Below, in pieces: positions 1 to 8,200 of a DNA stretch of 14,367 nucleotides. Position 1 is the first letter of the stretch. Every line of letters begins with the position of its first letter. Both the position numbers and the translations under genes were made by a program. This stretch comes from an uncultured bacterium (GTDB lineage Bacteria > Verrucomicrobiota > Lentisphaeria > Victivallales > Victivallaceae), in NCBI GenBank assembly GCA_949286445.1, contig CASECL010000175.1, forward strand, positions 1 through 14,367. The letters run 5' to 3'. The notes beneath the pieces are model-generated. The model saw only the letters and a list, made by a program, of their open reading frames with translations, did not search any database and had not been told where the DNA came from.

Positions 1-2
1 AG

Positions 3-770
3 ACGGTGTGCGATCTGGTTCACTCCTGCGGCGGTCTGAATTACTGTGACGGAGCCAATTTCAATGCGATCATGGGCAGACTGAGACCGGGTGATGTGGG
101 GTTTGATGTTATGCATGTAAATCTGCATAAGTCGTTTTCCACGCCTCACGGCGGCGGCGGACCCGGTTCCGGCCCGGTGGGGGTGTCGGAAGCATTGCGG
201 GAATTTCTGCCGGTATCCCGGGTGGAGAAGCGTTCGGACGGCAGTTACGCGCTGCGTTATGACTTTGAGGATACCATTGGATATATTGCTCCATTTTACG
301 GCAATTTCGGGGTGATACTCAAGGCTTATGCGTATATGCTTACCCTGGGGCGCGAGGGCGTCCGACGGGTGGGGGAAAATGCGGTGCTCAACGCCAATTA
401 TATCCGGGTTAAACTGGAGAAATATTATCCGTCAAAATATCCCGGTGTCTGCATGCACGAGTGCGTGCTTTCTGCCCGGGAGATGGCCAAAGAGTGCGGA
501 GTGCATGCTCTGGATGTGGCCAAAGGGTTGATTGACCGGGGATTTCATCCGCCGACGATCTATTTTCCGCTGATTGTCCAGGAGGCTTTGATGGTGGAGC
601 CGACGGAGACGGAAAGCGTGGAGACAATGGATGAATTTATCGCGGCGATGGTGGATATCGCGGAAAAAGCGAAATCTGATCCGGAAAGTCTGCACCGTGC
701 CCCGGAAAAAACTCCGGTAGGGCGTCTGGATGAAACCCGTGCCGCCCGTCAGTTGATACTTGCTGAGTAG
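3..770 (+). CDS. gcvPB: Glycine dehydrogenase (decarboxylating) subunit 2, P-protein beta subunit, 5'-truncated
   Basis: This is the C-terminal part of the PLP-carrying subunit of the two-subunit glycine cleavage P-protein. With subunit 1 it decarboxylates glycine and passes the aminomethyl group to the lipoyl H-protein in the cytoplasm. The reading frame is open to the left edge, so the true start lies outside the window; the GTG at 6 is internal. The family hallmark is clear: HVNLHKSFSTPHGGGGPG, whose lysine (codon 129-131) is the expected Schiff-base residue for PLP. It is preceded by the conserved DGANFNAIMG and followed by GSGPVGV. The later segments FHPPTIYFPL and ALMVEPTETES are also typical of GcvPB C-termini. 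About 255 residues are present, so roughly half of the usual ~480-500 is missing. The upstream neighbour is presumably gcvPA or gcvH, which cannot be seen. A hairpin followed by T residues lies 53 bases downstream. The identification is secure. Confidence 0.95.
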   Translation, partial: TVCDLVHSCGGLNYCDGANFNAIMGRLRPGDVGFDVMHVNLHKSFSTPHGGGGPGSGPVGVSEALREFLPVSRVEKRSDGSYALRYDFEDTIGYIAPFYGNFGVILKAYAYMLTLGREGVRRVGENAVLNANYIRVKLEKYYPSKYPGVCMHECVLSAREMAKECGVHALDVAKGLIDRGFHPPTIYFPLIVQEALMVEPTETESVETMDEFIAAMVDIAEKAKSDPESLHRAPEKTPVGRLDETRAARQLILAE

Positions 771-822
771 GGCAGGGAAAAATTTTTCTGCCGTTCCGGC
801 GGAGAAAATGACAGCTGAATAT

Positions 823-873
823 GCCCCTGATCTGCCGGGTTGAAGCCGGCTCTGACGGGGCTGGGGTGTTTTT
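823..873 (+). terminator. Probable intrinsic terminator after gcvPB
   Basis: GCCCC (823-827) pairs with GGGGC (857-861) and GCCGG (834-838) pairs with CCGGC (846-850), giving an imperfect stem with an internal loop and a short apical loop. The stretch TGGGGTGTTTTT follows to position 873. The location 53 bases after the gcvPB stop fits the end of the glycine-cleavage transcript. The internal mismatches and short T run keep confidence moderate. Confidence 0.55.
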
Positions 874-961
874 ACGGGCAGTTACCGACAGAGAAAACAT
901 TGCTGTTTTGCTGGCTTTGACAGATATGTCCGGCAGGGTGGTTTGCTGACGTTTCTGCCGC

Positions 962-978
962 GGGGGGATTCGCCCCCC
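962..978 (+). other. GC-rich hairpin in the leader of the ABC exporter gene
   Basis: Six G (962-967) and six C (973-978) flank a five-base ATTCG loop, giving a perfect 6-bp G-C stem. Flanking CGC and GCG can extend it with one bulged A. It sits 36 bases before the proposed start at 1015 and has no T tract, so it is not a standard terminator. It would fold in the 5' untranslated RNA and could affect stability or readthrough from upstream. No function is shown by the sequence. Confidence 0.5.
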
Positions 979-1014
979 ACGCGCGAAAAACTTCGGATTG
1001 AAAGAGGATTAGGC

Positions 1015-2712
1015 ATGTTTGAATTCATCCGCCGGTTGCGGGTCTTGTTCAGCCGGAAAGACAAATTGCGGCTTTTGCTGATTGGTTCATTGATGAGCCT
1101 GGGGGCGTTTGCTGAACTGATCGGGGTGGGGCTGGTGCTGCCGCCGGCAACGGTTTTTCTGGATCCGGACAGTTTGAACCGGTATCCTGTGCTGCATAAG
1201 ATTTGTGAGATATTCCGGATTGAGAGTGTGTCCGGATTTTTATTTTTTGCCTCGGCGGTGCTGCTGACGGTCTTCGCGCTGAAGAACCTGTTTCTTATCG
1301 CCGTACTCAAAGTCCAGTCTTCATTTGTAGGGCGGAAGCGGGCTGAATTCGGTGTCCGGCTTCAGGAAAACTACCTTAAAGCCCCTTACAGTTACCTTAC
1401 CGGCGGCTCCACGGCGGAGTTCAATACCAAAGCCGGCTGGATTTACGATTTTGCCTCTTACATACTTCTGCCTGCGATGATGGTGCTGTCAGACGGCGCG
1501 GTGCTGTTGATACTTTTGATTGCACTGGGGATATTTCTGCCCGGTCTGCTGCTGGCGGCGGTGCTGGTACTGCTGGGGGGAGGGGCGGCGGTTTATCTTA
1601 TGCTGCGCCGGGGAAACCGTAAATACGGGAGGCGTTACGCTGAGGCGGATGCGGCGTTGAAAAAAATCCTGCTGGAAAGTCTGGAAAATGTAAAATATGT
1701 CAAACTTGCCGGAGCGGAAGACTATTTTCTGCGCCGCTGTGCCGTATTTCAGCAGACGATGGGAAAAACTTACGCCGGAATGTATGTGCTGGGACAGCTG
1801 CCGAGGCTGACTCTGGAATTTATCGCTCTGGCTTTACTGCTGGGATTTTTTGCCGCATTGTTGGCGGCGGGGTGGGACAAGGAACAGATATTGCTGTATT
1901 TTTCTCTGCTGCTGGCATTGCTGGCCCGGCTGCTTCCGGCGGCGAGCAGGTTTCACTACAATTTGACGTTGATAAGACAGTATTTGCCGATTTTTGACGT
2001 GCTGTACGGCGATTTCACCGGAATAAAGCGGGAAATTGATCCGGAGACGGAAAAAAATCCGGAAATGACACTGGAAAATGCTTTGGAGTTGAAAAAGGTA
2101 AGTTTCACCTATCCGGATGGCGGGAAAAAGATTTTTGAAAACTTTGATTTTTCATTGAAAGCCGGGGAATGTGTCGGCATAACCGGTTCCACCGGAAGAG
2201 GTAAAAGTACTTTAATTGATTTAGTATGCGGGCTTTTGAACCCGGACTCCGGCAAAGTTCTGTCGGACGGCCGTGAAATCAGTGAAAATCCGGTTTCCTG
2301 GCGACGGCTGTTGTCGGTAACTCCGCAAAGAGTGTTTCTTCTGAACGGCTCGGTGGCGGAAAATGTGGCGTTTGGCGAAGATATTCCCGACCGGGAAAAG
2401 GTGATCCGGGCTTTGAAAAAGGCCAGAATAGGCGAATTGGCGGATAAACTGGATATGAATATCGGCGATGACGGCGGTAAATTATCCGGCGGACAGCGTC
2501 AGCGTCTGGCTCTGGCAAGGGCTTTTTACCGTGAAAATGCCCGGCTGCTGATTTTTGATGAGGCGACCAGCGCATTGGATGCGGATACGGAAAAGGAGTT
2601 GATTGACGGTCTGGCGGAAATCAAAGGGAAAATTGCCATGCTGATAATTTCCCATCGTCCCGGTGCACTTGCGCTTTGCGACCGGGTGGTAAATTTGGAC
2701 GGGATTGACTGA
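1015..2712 (+). CDS. ABC exporter, fused permease and ATPase (PglK/MsbA-like, probable lipid-linked glycan flippase)
   Basis: This 565-residue half-transporter has an N-terminal membrane domain and a C-terminal ATPase domain, the layout of type IV ABC exporters that act as homodimers in the inner membrane. Residues 1-320 contain several hydrophobic spans, including the early LGAFAELIGVGLVLP helix that resembles PglK-type flippases. In the ATPase domain I see Walker A GSTGRGKST (391-399), the Q-loop TPQRVFLLNGS, the signature LSGGQ (490-494), Walker B LLIFDE (511-516) and the H-loop histidine (about 547), so it should be catalytically competent. The ATG at 1015 is preferred because AAGAGGA lies about 7 bases upstream; the frame is open back to a TTG at 943 without a comparable site. 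The next gene begins within a few bases of the stop and encodes a glycosyltransferase, which suggests the cargo is a lipid-linked saccharide. Other lipid or polysaccharide cargo is possible. Confidence 0.85.
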   Translation: MFEFIRRLRVLFSRKDKLRLLLIGSLMSLGAFAELIGVGLVLPPATVFLDPDSLNRYPVLHKICEIFRIESVSGFLFFASAVLLTVFALKNLFLIAVLKVQSSFVGRKRAEFGVRLQENYLKAPYSYLTGGSTAEFNTKAGWIYDFASYILLPAMMVLSDGAVLLILLIALGIFLPGLLLAAVLVLLGGGAAVYLMLRRGNRKYGRRYAEADAALKKILLESLENVKYVKLAGAEDYFLRRCAVFQQTMGKTYAGMYVLGQLPRLTLEFIALALLLGFFAALLAAGWDKEQILLYFSLLLALLARLLPAASRFHYNLTLIRQYLPIFDVLYGDFTGIKREIDPETEKNPEMTLENALELKKVSFTYPDGGKKIFENFDFSLKAGECVGITGSTGRGKSTLIDLVCGLLNPDSGKVLSDGREISENPVSWRRLLSVTPQRVFLLNGSVAENVAFGEDIPDREKVIRALKKARIGELADKLDMNIGDDGGKLSGGQRQRLALARAFYRENARLLIFDEATSALDADTEKELIDGLAEIKGKIAMLIISHRPGALALCDRVVNLDGID

Positions 2713-2722
2713 TATTGAATTT

Positions 2723-5089
2723 ATGGAAAAGATATTGACTGAAAAAAAATGCCTCCGGCGTGAACTGGATAATTTCCGGCGGGAGATTTTATCCCGGGAG
2801 TGTGGAAAAGGATTGGACTGGGATGATGGCAAAATCCCCGCTGTAGATGTGGTTTTAATCGGCGCAGCTGATTGCGGTGATGCGGAGAAATCATTGGAAA
2901 AGGCAGTTAATCAGGCGGCATGGAAAATCATTGAAAAACCGGAATCCGGGCGTGGAGAAATGATTTTGTTTCTTGACCGGTCGGCGGAATTGCTGGATCA
3001 CGCTCTGGATGAAATGGTCTGGACGCTGGTAAACCGGCCGGAGATTAAACGTCTGGGAGCAAGATTATTGCGTGTGGAAGACGGTTTTCTGCCGGAAAAA
3101 TTTTCCGGTAGGAAAAAGGAGGCGGATGATCCGGATTACTCCTTTCTTCACCGGGGAAATCTGATTTATCAGAGCTGTTTTATGATCCGCCGGAGTGATT
3201 ATGAAGAACTGGCAGGCGGTATGCAGAATTTTCCCGCAGAGACAATGCCGGGAGATTATGTTGCTCCGTTAGCCCGGATGCTGCTGCCGGAATCGGAGAT
3301 GGAACGGGTATTGAAGTTTTCCGCCGTGCCGCCGGAGAAAAAAAGACGGATTTTATATTTTGATGCGGAAGTACCCATGGCAGACCGGGGATCCGGAGGG
3401 ATGGATGCGGTTTTCTTTATTGACTGGATGCTTAAACGCGGATATGAAGTGGTTTTTTTTGGGGATTACACTGCCGGATATGTGGAAAAATACACTTCAA
3501 TTCTGCTCCGGCGCGGGGTGGAATGCGTCTATTTACCCTACCGGACGGCGGCGGAATATCTGGAAAAATATGGTGCCGGGTTTGATTATGTTTTTGTCTC
3601 CCGGATTTATGTGGCGGAAACATTTGATCTGCTGTTGCGCCGTTACTGCCTGAACGCCGCCTGGATTTTCAACACGGTAGATTTGCACTTTGTCCGGGAG
3701 AAAATGGAGGCGGAACTTCACCATTCGGAACGGGAGTTGATCAATGCGGAAAATACCAGACTTCTGGAATTATCCATGCTTTCACTTGCCGACGCCGGGA
3801 TCGTGATCAGTACAGATGAGCTGGAACTGCTGGAAAAAACTTATCACTTGAAAAATGTCCGGCATATTCCCCAGGCCCGCCGTCTGTACGGCAGAAAAAA
3901 AGGATTTGACGGCCGTCATGGCATGGTTTTTATCGGCAGTGCCCATCAGCCTAACGTGGATGCGGTAATTTATTATACAGAAGAGATCGCTCCGCTGATT
4001 GCTGAATTTGCTCCTGATTTGAAACTTACCGTAATCGGCGAGGCACTGCATGAAGAATTGAAAAAAACTCCCCAATACGAAAAAATCATTCAGAGCGGAA
4101 AAATCGAATTTGCCGGATTTGTTCCCGATCTGCGGGAATATCTGGACGAATGTATTTTGACCATAGCTCCGCTGCGTTACGGGGCGGGAACCAAAGGTAA
4201 AGTAGCGTCCAGTTTCTGTTGCGGGGTCCCCTGTGTGAGCAGTGCTTTCGGCAGCGAAGGAACCGGCATGATTGACGGTGTGCATCTGCTGACCGCTTCC
4301 AATGCGGCGGAATTCGCCGGGGCAGTGAAAAAACTGCTGACTGATCCGGAACTCTGGGAACGGATTTCAGAGGGCGGAATGGAGTTTATCCGTCAGAATT
4401 ACTCCTTTGAACGGGTGGAGAAAATGATGGATGAATTATTTGCCTTTGCTGATATGAAGCGGGATGAACGGCTTAAACGCATTGTCAACCTGAAAAAAGA
4501 CGATGGCAGATATCTGGAAAGTCATGCCGGAAAATCAGGCAGTATCTCTGCTGAAGCGGTTATGGAGATGACGGAATATTTTAATTTGCCTGCCGGATTC
4601 AAAATTATGCTGAATGGCGGCGGGGCAGTGCAGGCGGCCGAGCAGCTGAAGAGCGCAGGATTTCAGGTTATAAACGGCTGGAGACCGGATGAAAATGAGG
4701 AATTTTCCCTTTTTGCCGGTGATCTGCCGGAAACGGAAACGCCGGAAAAATTTATCGGCAGACTTTATTCCCGTACCCTGCCGGGAGGGCGGGTACTGCT
4801 GGGGATACCGGAGGAACGGAAAAACGGAATTGATTTCTCCCGTCTGGAAAAAAAGATGAAGAAAAGCCGTTTTGCCGTAACCGGAATATTTCATATTGCC
4901 GGATCGGAGAAAACATTATTGTATTTGCAACGTCATATTCCGGAAATATTGGTATGTTCCCGTTTGGCTGTTTTCGGAGTGAAATATTTTTCCATCGGGG
5001 GGCTTAAGTCTGAGGTGATGAGGCGTTTGCCCAAAAATCTCCGGGTGCCGGCAAAGAGAGTTTATCAGCGGATAAAACGGCTGTTTTGA
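2723..5089 (+). CDS. Large multidomain glycosyltransferase: degenerate GT2-like part, GT4-like GT-B domain, methyltransferase-like tail
   Basis: The predicted 788-residue cytoplasmic protein has three apparent parts. Residues ~40-165 look like the second half of a GT2 (GT-A) fold, with MILFLDRSAEL where an active enzyme would carry a DxD, then RLGARLLRVEDG and CFMIRRSDYEEL; the missing acidic motif suggests inactivity. Residues ~210-570 form a GT-B unit: ILYFDAEVPMADRGSGGMD opens the first half, MVFIGSAHQPNVDAV (from ~401) opens the second, and APLRYGAGTKGKVASSF (GAGTKGK at 487-493) is the GT4 nucleotide-sugar loop. The tail from ~600, with FKIMLNGGG (from 626) and TLPGGRVLLGIP, resembles a worn class I methyltransferase. 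The family assignments are by motif recognition. The start is uncertain: ATG 2723 lies 10 bases after the upstream stop, whereas the in-frame TTG at 2705 would overlap it by 8 bases. Neither has a strong ribosome binding site, so translational coupling to the exporter is likely. It probably glycosylates a lipid-linked or surface glycan. Confidence 0.8.
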   Translation: MEKILTEKKCLRRELDNFRREILSRECGKGLDWDDGKIPAVDVVLIGAADCGDAEKSLEKAVNQAAWKIIEKPESGRGEMILFLDRSAELLDHALDEMVWTLVNRPEIKRLGARLLRVEDGFLPEKFSGRKKEADDPDYSFLHRGNLIYQSCFMIRRSDYEELAGGMQNFPAETMPGDYVAPLARMLLPESEMERVLKFSAVPPEKKRRILYFDAEVPMADRGSGGMDAVFFIDWMLKRGYEVVFFGDYTAGYVEKYTSILLRRGVECVYLPYRTAAEYLEKYGAGFDYVFVSRIYVAETFDLLLRRYCLNAAWIFNTVDLHFVREKMEAELHHSERELINAENTRLLELSMLSLADAGIVISTDELELLEKTYHLKNVRHIPQARRLYGRKKGFDGRHGMVFIGSAHQPNVDAVIYYTEEIAPLIAEFAPDLKLTVIGEALHEELKKTPQYEKIIQSGKIEFAGFVPDLREYLDECILTIAPLRYGAGTKGKVASSFCCGVPCVSSAFGSEGTGMIDGVHLLTASNAAEFAGAVKKLLTDPELWERISEGGMEFIRQNYSFERVEKMMDELFAFADMKRDERLKRIVNLKKDDGRYLESHAGKSGSISAEAVMEMTEYFNLPAGFKIMLNGGGAVQAAEQLKSAGFQVINGWRPDENEEFSLFAGDLPETETPEKFIGRLYSRTLPGGRVLLGIPEERKNGIDFSRLEKKMKKSRFAVTGIFHIAGSEKTLLYLQRHIPEILVCSRLAVFGVKYFSIGGLKSEVMRRLPKNLRVPAKRVYQRIKRLF

Positions 5090-5160
5090 TTTGCAAATAT
5101 TGATATTTTGCCCCATTGGGACAGAGTGAAAACACCTGCAAGGTAAAATTCCTGACTTTG

Positions 5161-5169
5161 TGGTATAAT
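5161..5169 (+). promoter_or_regulatory. Extended -10 promoter for the beta-repeat protein
   Basis: TGGTATAAT contains a perfect TATAAT (5164-5169) preceded by the TGn extended -10 element, 43 bases before the start codon. No convincing -35 hexamer lies at the right distance, as expected for extended -10 promoters. The promoter makes the repeat-protein gene a separate transcription unit from the exporter/transferase pair. Confidence 0.65.
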
Positions 5170-5197
5170 AAAGATAGTGATCAGTAACCATGAAGAT

Positions 5198-5203
5198 AAG
5201 GAG
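5198..5203 (+). promoter_or_regulatory. Strong ribosome binding site that fixes the repeat-protein start
   Basis: AAGGAG lies eight bases before the ATG at 5212. An in-frame TAA at 5197-5199 overlaps its first bases and rules out a longer N-terminus. This matters because it shows that the lack of a signal peptide is not caused by a wrongly chosen start. Confidence 0.85.
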
Positions 5204-5211
5204 TTCTAACT

Positions 5212-8200
5212 ATGTCTGGTGTCAACAGTCTGACTTGGCCGGAAACGCTGAACAGCTACGAAATGATCAGCGGGGGTACCGTACGTCTGGGAGATGATGA
5301 AACTCTGTATTGGGGAAATAATGTGGCGGCATCGGTCTCCGGTGAAGGCGTGGGACATGTTTACTGCGGCAACTCTGCCGGCGGCATTGCCGGAAATACT
5401 TTTGTTGAGTTCAAGGATCTTAATTTAACCAGCAATACCCAGATCTACGGCGGCTCTGAATCCGGTACAATTACCGGGGTGAGCAATATGCGTCTGGATG
5501 GAGTGATTACCGTCGGAAAGGTATTTAAAGTATTCGGCGGCGGCGGATCAACCTCTTACATTGATGCTGCTAATTTGACGGTTAACGGTACTTTCATGGT
5601 CGGTTCCACTGCCGGAAGTCTGCTGGAGTTGTATGGCGGTGCGCTGGGTGTAACCGCCGGCGGAGGTGTAGTCGGCGCAACCGGCAATACCGGAACCGCG
5701 GTGGTGATGAATGTGGGAGGAACGATCAGGAATGAAATAACCGGAGTAAATATTTATGCCGGCGGATCGAAAAATTCCGTGGTCAACGGTAACGCAGTAA
5801 TAAATTTAAGCTGTGATATAGATGTAGCCACTGATGCGTTGGTTTATGCTGCGGTGTCCCAGAGTACATTCAATGGCAATCTGGAGGTGAATATCTCCGG
5901 AGATTTCAAATTTGCGGGAGCATCGCTTACCATCGGTGCCGGAGCTGGAACGTTTAACGGGGAAAGTTGTACCGTCAATATTTCCGGGGTGGATAATGAC
6001 AGCAAACTGGTTCAATCCTCCGGGGAAATGACAATTGCCGGAATAAAAAACAAGGAAACGGTGGTAAATGTCAGCGATTACTCCGCGGATACTTTTGATT
6101 TCATTATCGGCGGCGCAAGCAAGTATGTTTCCAAGCTGAACTTCTATAACGCGCAGACGACATTAACAAATTCGGTATTGAACTATGCCAGCTGGTCAGC
6201 GGTGCAAATTTATCTGGACGAAAAAAGCGATATTACTTTTTCTGCTGATCAGACGGAGTTTTACTCAGTTTCAGGGGGCGGTACGGTAACATTGCTGGGA
6301 AATGAGCTGGGGAGTCTGCAGGATTTCAATGGCGTTATCAAAGCATTGGATGGCGTAGAAACGGCAGCTTCCTTTGTCAGCGGCGATATAAAGGTGGACT
6401 CTGGAACCCTGACATCCTCTGCCAAATGGAAAAATTTTACCGGATCAATCAGTTGCCGTGAAGGTGCAGAAGTAATTGTGTCTGTGTTAATGAATAATTC
6501 CAGTTTTCCCACTGATATAAACGTGAATACTGCCAAAGGGTATTACGGTAGAATTATATTCAATGGTACAACTAGTACGGCTTCCCCCAAGAATTTCAAT
6601 ATCGCCAATGGAATGCTGGTATTGACGAAAAATGTCAATATTCTCGGCTCAACTTTCACCGGCAAAGGCATGTTTGCCCTTGAAAATGACGGTACTTCAG
6701 CAGCCAATGTCAAGATTGACGGAGATGTTTCCGGCTTTACCGGGTGCTTCAGTGTTTCTTCGGTATCAGCGGATAATGCGGCGGTACTTACTTTCACCGG
6801 CGGCAATCTGGCCGGATTTGCCGGTTCATTCAATTGGGGAGAATACGGCAGTTTCGACTTTACCGACAGCGGGCTTGGCCGTTTCCTGATTGGCGGGGGC
6901 ACCAAGACCTTTGCCGAGCTGGAAAGTTTCATGGCTTCATCAGTTACCGGATACGCGGGAACTGCCTACGGGTCGGCCGCAGGCGGAGTACTGCATTTTA
7001 CCGCTTCCAATGCAGAGGCGGTCAAGCTGGAAGGCGACGGCAAAATACTTATTGATAACGGAGTGTCGGTAAATGCTGATGTTTCCGGCTTTACCGGGAA
7101 ACTCTGTTTCTCGGTGGGAGACGGAGAAATTGCCGCGCAGGAACTTCTGGCCGGGTACAGCGGAGAAGCTGATATCTATCTGTCAGTCGGCGGAAATGAA
7201 TTTGAGTTGCTGGAAAATTCCGGAGTGGTTTATAATGGATACATTTATACGTTAAGCAATGCTTCCGGTACTCTGACTTTGAATGCCGCCTCAATCGCCG
7301 GAGGAGAAAGTGTGGAACACTACTTCGGATCATCATCCGGCACTGTCACACTTGATGGCAAAGTAAGTGTGTCCGGCAACGTTTACGCCGGCGGAGCACA
7401 GCTGCGTACCGGAGATGCGGTATGCAATGTTTCCGATGGCGTTTACAACCAGATTTTCGGCGGCGGTAAACTTATCGGGCATAATGGAAGTGAAAATGGC
7501 AATGTTTCCGTCAATATTTCCGGCGGAACCGCCAACCGGGTATTCGGTGGTTCCGCGGTGCTGGAGGGCAGTGAAGTGCACGCCGCAAACAGTAATCTTT
7601 CGCTCTCCGGAGCTATGACTTCCGGCGGAACTTCCGGCGTATGGAATTACGGTGCCGGGGTGGTGTCGCAGGGTGGATATCTGTCCGCCGGTACCAGCAC
7701 AGTTACCGCTTCCGGCAGTGTCGGCAGTGTGGGTAATGTCGTCGGCGGCGGACGGGTGGAAATTTCCGGTGAAATCAAGGTGGATACTGTGGCTCTGTCG
7801 ATAGACAACAGTGAAGCAGACAGTGTTTTCGGCGGAGTTTATTTCAATCGCGGCGGCAACGGCTCGGTCAGCAGTATTACCGGCTCGGTCAGTGCCAGTG
7901 CCTCGGTAATCAATGTTTTCGGCGGCGGTGCCTTGGTGAATGCCGGTACTTTGTCCGTAGAAAAGAGTGAATTTACCGTCTCCGGCAAGGTGACCAATGC
8001 TGTATTCGGCGGATCATATCTGGTTTCCGGCGGGGAAGCCGTTGTCAATAACACGGTGCTTAATATTGAAACTTCTGCCGCAAACGGCATTTACGGCGGG
8101 GGTTATGTCTCCGGAGACGGCAAAGATACTGTGGTTAACGCCAATATAAATTTGATTTCCGGAAATATTAATTGCTGCGTTTTCGGCGGCGGATTTGCCA

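Noticed and set aside
917..945. TTGACA at 917-922 as promoter for the exporter operon.
   Set aside because: No -10-like hexamer occurs 16-18 bases downstream (TGGTTT, GGTTTG, GTTTGC).
943..1014. In-frame TTG extension adding 24 residues to the exporter.
   Set aside because: It would translate through the G6/C6 hairpin and lacks a ribosome binding site, whereas ATG 1015 has one at good spacing.
5092..5115. Short A/T-rich hairpin after the multidomain glycosyltransferase as a terminator.
   Set aside because: The stem is weak with a bulge and is followed by GCCCC rather than a T run.
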